Assembly: GCA_003651105.1 (NCBI GenBank)
Contig: QMTN01000030.1
Coordinates: forward strand, 1-5,823
Length of the DNA stretch: 5,823 nt
DNA from: Thermoplasmata archaeon
Lineage (GTDB): Archaea > Thermoplasmatota > E2 > DHVEG-1 > B18-G2
Reading direction: 5' to 3'
Part shown: piece by piece, positions 4,485 to 5,823 of the stretch
Layout of the letters: every line of letters starts with the position of its first letter
How positions within the stretch are numbered: the first letter of the stretch is position 1
Position numbers and translations under genes: made by a program
The notes under the pieces: model-generated
The model's input: the letters and a program-made list of their open reading frames with translations, nothing else
Told to the model about the DNA's origin: nothing
Database searches by the model: none

Positions 4485-5823
4485 GGGTCTCCCTCAGGGG
4501 CACGTAGAATAGTAATGCACCCAGGTAGAGCCATACCAGCAACCCCGGCCACCAAGGCTCCGCTCCCTCGGGGAAGATGGCTATGTTTACTCCGCTTGCT
4601 ATGATCGCTGCAACTATAACTCCCATCAAAGCCTCTCCCGCAACGAAGCCAGCGCTCAGCAGTAAACCGGTCCTTATAACCTTCTCCTTGGGTCTGATAC
4701 CGGTCTGTTTTATTGCGAGCTCCCAATCGCTTATCTCTTCCTCCTCTGCGGAGCCATACCTCTTCTCTATAACCTTATTGGTGAAGTACCTTATGACACC
4801 TCCAGCAAAGATAGAAGCTGATATGGTGAATGGCAGATAGATGCCGATGGCAACTGGAAGGATTGGAATATCTAGGAGGATGAGAACGAAAGCCAAGATC
4901 GCGCCAACCACCACGTAGAGCCAGACCATCTCCCCGGTAAGGATACCTTTTGCTATCCCTCCCATGAGGAATGCCTGGGGAGCTGGAAGGTTCTTGCTAC
5001 CTATCTTGAATGCCTTATCCAGCATCTGCACGACAAACGCAATGACGGGTGCCGCAAAGATCACACCAACCATCTCCATCAACTGCTGTCTCCATGGAGT
5101 CGCTCCGACCATGTGACCACATGCAAGGGATTGCAAGACATCTCCAGATATGGCTGCGCCACAGCATATCACCGCTGCGATCAAAATAGCTATCACTATC
5201 CCCTCAGCTCCAAGACCAGCAGCTAAAAGAATAAGACTCGTTATCAGGAGAACAGAAACCGTGACACCAGATATGGGATTGTTGGACGATCCAACCAGAC
5301 CAGCCATGTATCCAGCTATGGCACTCGCTATGAATGCGAAGAGCACCGCATAGATCGCCATAACTACAGATAACAGATAGCGGTTTGATATCCAAGCAAA
5401 TATCAAGAAGACCGGTATCACCAATAAGAATATGAGGGTGAAGACGGTCTTCATGTTAAGATCGGTATCCGTCCTCTTTCTAGCTCTCACCTCTGCTCCC
5501 GCTTTCATACCATGAATAGCTTCCCTGATACCCGCAGCCAGGTTTGATCTCAACTTGAAGATGGTCCAGAGACCTCCGACCAGCATGGCTCCTACTCCTA
5601 TGTACCTTATCTGATTGCCCCAGATGTAGTAGACTCCCTCGAGAGGATCTGCTATCTCTGCGGGCCATCCACCCATGAGGACAGCTATTGGTAAGATAAT
5701 GAGCCAACCTATCAACCCTCCAACCAGAACGAAGGAAGCTATCCTCGGCCCAATGATCCATCCCACTGCAAGTAGGGCTGGTGATGTTGCAAGTCCTCCA
5801 TACATCCATCCTTCTCTTTCAAC
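4468..5823 (-). CDS. OPT family oligopeptide transporter (5' end outside window)
   Basis: This is the C-terminal 451 residues of an OPT-family membrane transporter, a family that moves oligopeptides or metal-chelate conjugates by proton coupling. The frame is open past the ATG at 5805 to the right edge. Family members have about 600-650 residues, so roughly the first 150-200 are missing. Numbering from that ATG, GGLATSPALLAVGW (3-16) begins a membrane segment, and GLVGSSNNPISG (169-180) is the hallmark of the prokaryotic OPT group. SGDVLQSL (220-227) leads into GHMVGATPWRQQ (230-241), another conserved block. About ten hydrophobic spans are visible. Two long charged loops, around 83-117 and 347-377 (with EEEE), are probably cytoplasmic. 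The extreme C-terminus (PLRETLAKKA) is basic. The PqqD-like gene begins inside its last codons, so the two form one transcription unit. The substrate cannot be read from the sequence. Confidence 0.92.
   Translation of the reverse strand, partial: VEREGWMYGGLATSPALLAVGWIIGPRIASFVLVGGLIGWLIILPIAVLMGGWPAEIADPLEGVYYIWGNQIRYIGVGAMLVGGLWTIFKLRSNLAAGIREAIHGMKAGAEVRARKRTDTDLNMKTVFTLIFLLVIPVFLIFAWISNRYLLSVVMAIYAVLFAFIASAIAGYMAGLVGSSNNPISGVTVSVLLITSLILLAAGLGAEGIVIAILIAAVICCGAAISGDVLQSLACGHMVGATPWRQQLMEMVGVIFAAPVIAFVVQMLDKAFKIGSKNLPAPQAFLMGGIAKGILTGEMVWLYVVVGAILAFVLILLDIPILPVAIGIYLPFTISASIFAGGVIRYFTNKVIEKRYGSAEEEEISDWELAIKQTGIRPKEKVIRTGLLLSAGFVAGEALMGVIVAAIIASGVNIAIFPEGAEPWWPGLLVWLYLGALLFYVPLRETLAKKA

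Noticed and set aside
4445..4726. Minus-strand frame spanning the OPT/PqqD junction
   Set aside because: It is an out-of-frame shadow; the OPT and PqqD frames both have clear family signatures through this region.
5480..5809. Minus-strand frame rich in Trp/Ser/Arg inside the OPT gene
   Set aside because: It is an off-frame reading of transporter sequence, with no membrane pattern or motif.

Overview
The window is a gene-dense piece of an archaeal chromosome. The archaeal call rests on gene content: a stand-alone DUF123 GIY-YIG protein, archease, an archaeal-type 6-oxopurine/methylthionucleoside phosphorylase with a C-terminal CXC pair, and a Dph6 diphthamide synthetase. It is supported by a TATA-box promoter with no Shine-Dalgarno sequence in the only real intergenic gap. 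Arginine codons are mostly AGA/AGG and ATA isoleucine codons are common. Together with the CXC motif this suggests a thermophile. I cannot assign a lineage from the sequence alone.

Layout. (1) Positions 2-904, plus strand: the 3' part of a multi-membrane-span putative heavy-metal exporter (ArsP_2/DUF2899-like), cut by the left edge. (2) Positions 899-3433, minus strand: a tight five-gene operon, read right to left. It encodes a methylthioinosine/methylthioadenosine phosphorylase, archease, a DUF123 GIY-YIG protein, CutA and a short ThiI-type PP-loop protein. The first three genes are joined by 4-base ATGA overlaps. (3) Positions 3434-3473: a 40-base divergent promoter region. (4) Positions 3474-4172, plus strand: Dph6. 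(5) Positions 4143-5823, minus strand: an OPT-family oligopeptide transporter cut by the right edge, followed with a 17-base overlap by a PqqD-like (RRE-fold) protein that runs 30 bases into the 3' end of dph6.

Functional themes. Three genes serve RNA or translation: archease for RtcB tRNA ligation, the ThiI-like protein for probable tRNA thiolation, and Dph6 for EF-2 diphthamide. The phosphorylase salvages the methylthionucleoside made by SAM-consuming aminocarboxypropyl transfer, which includes the first diphthamide step. Its divergent placement with dph6 may therefore be meaningful. The OPT-PqqD pair is the least explained part: a peptide-class transporter coupled to a peptide-binding RRE-like domain, with no precursor or radical SAM enzyme in view.

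Almost no sequence is non-coding, and no stretch over 300 bases lacks a gene. I saw no tRNA, rRNA, CRISPR array or insertion sequence.
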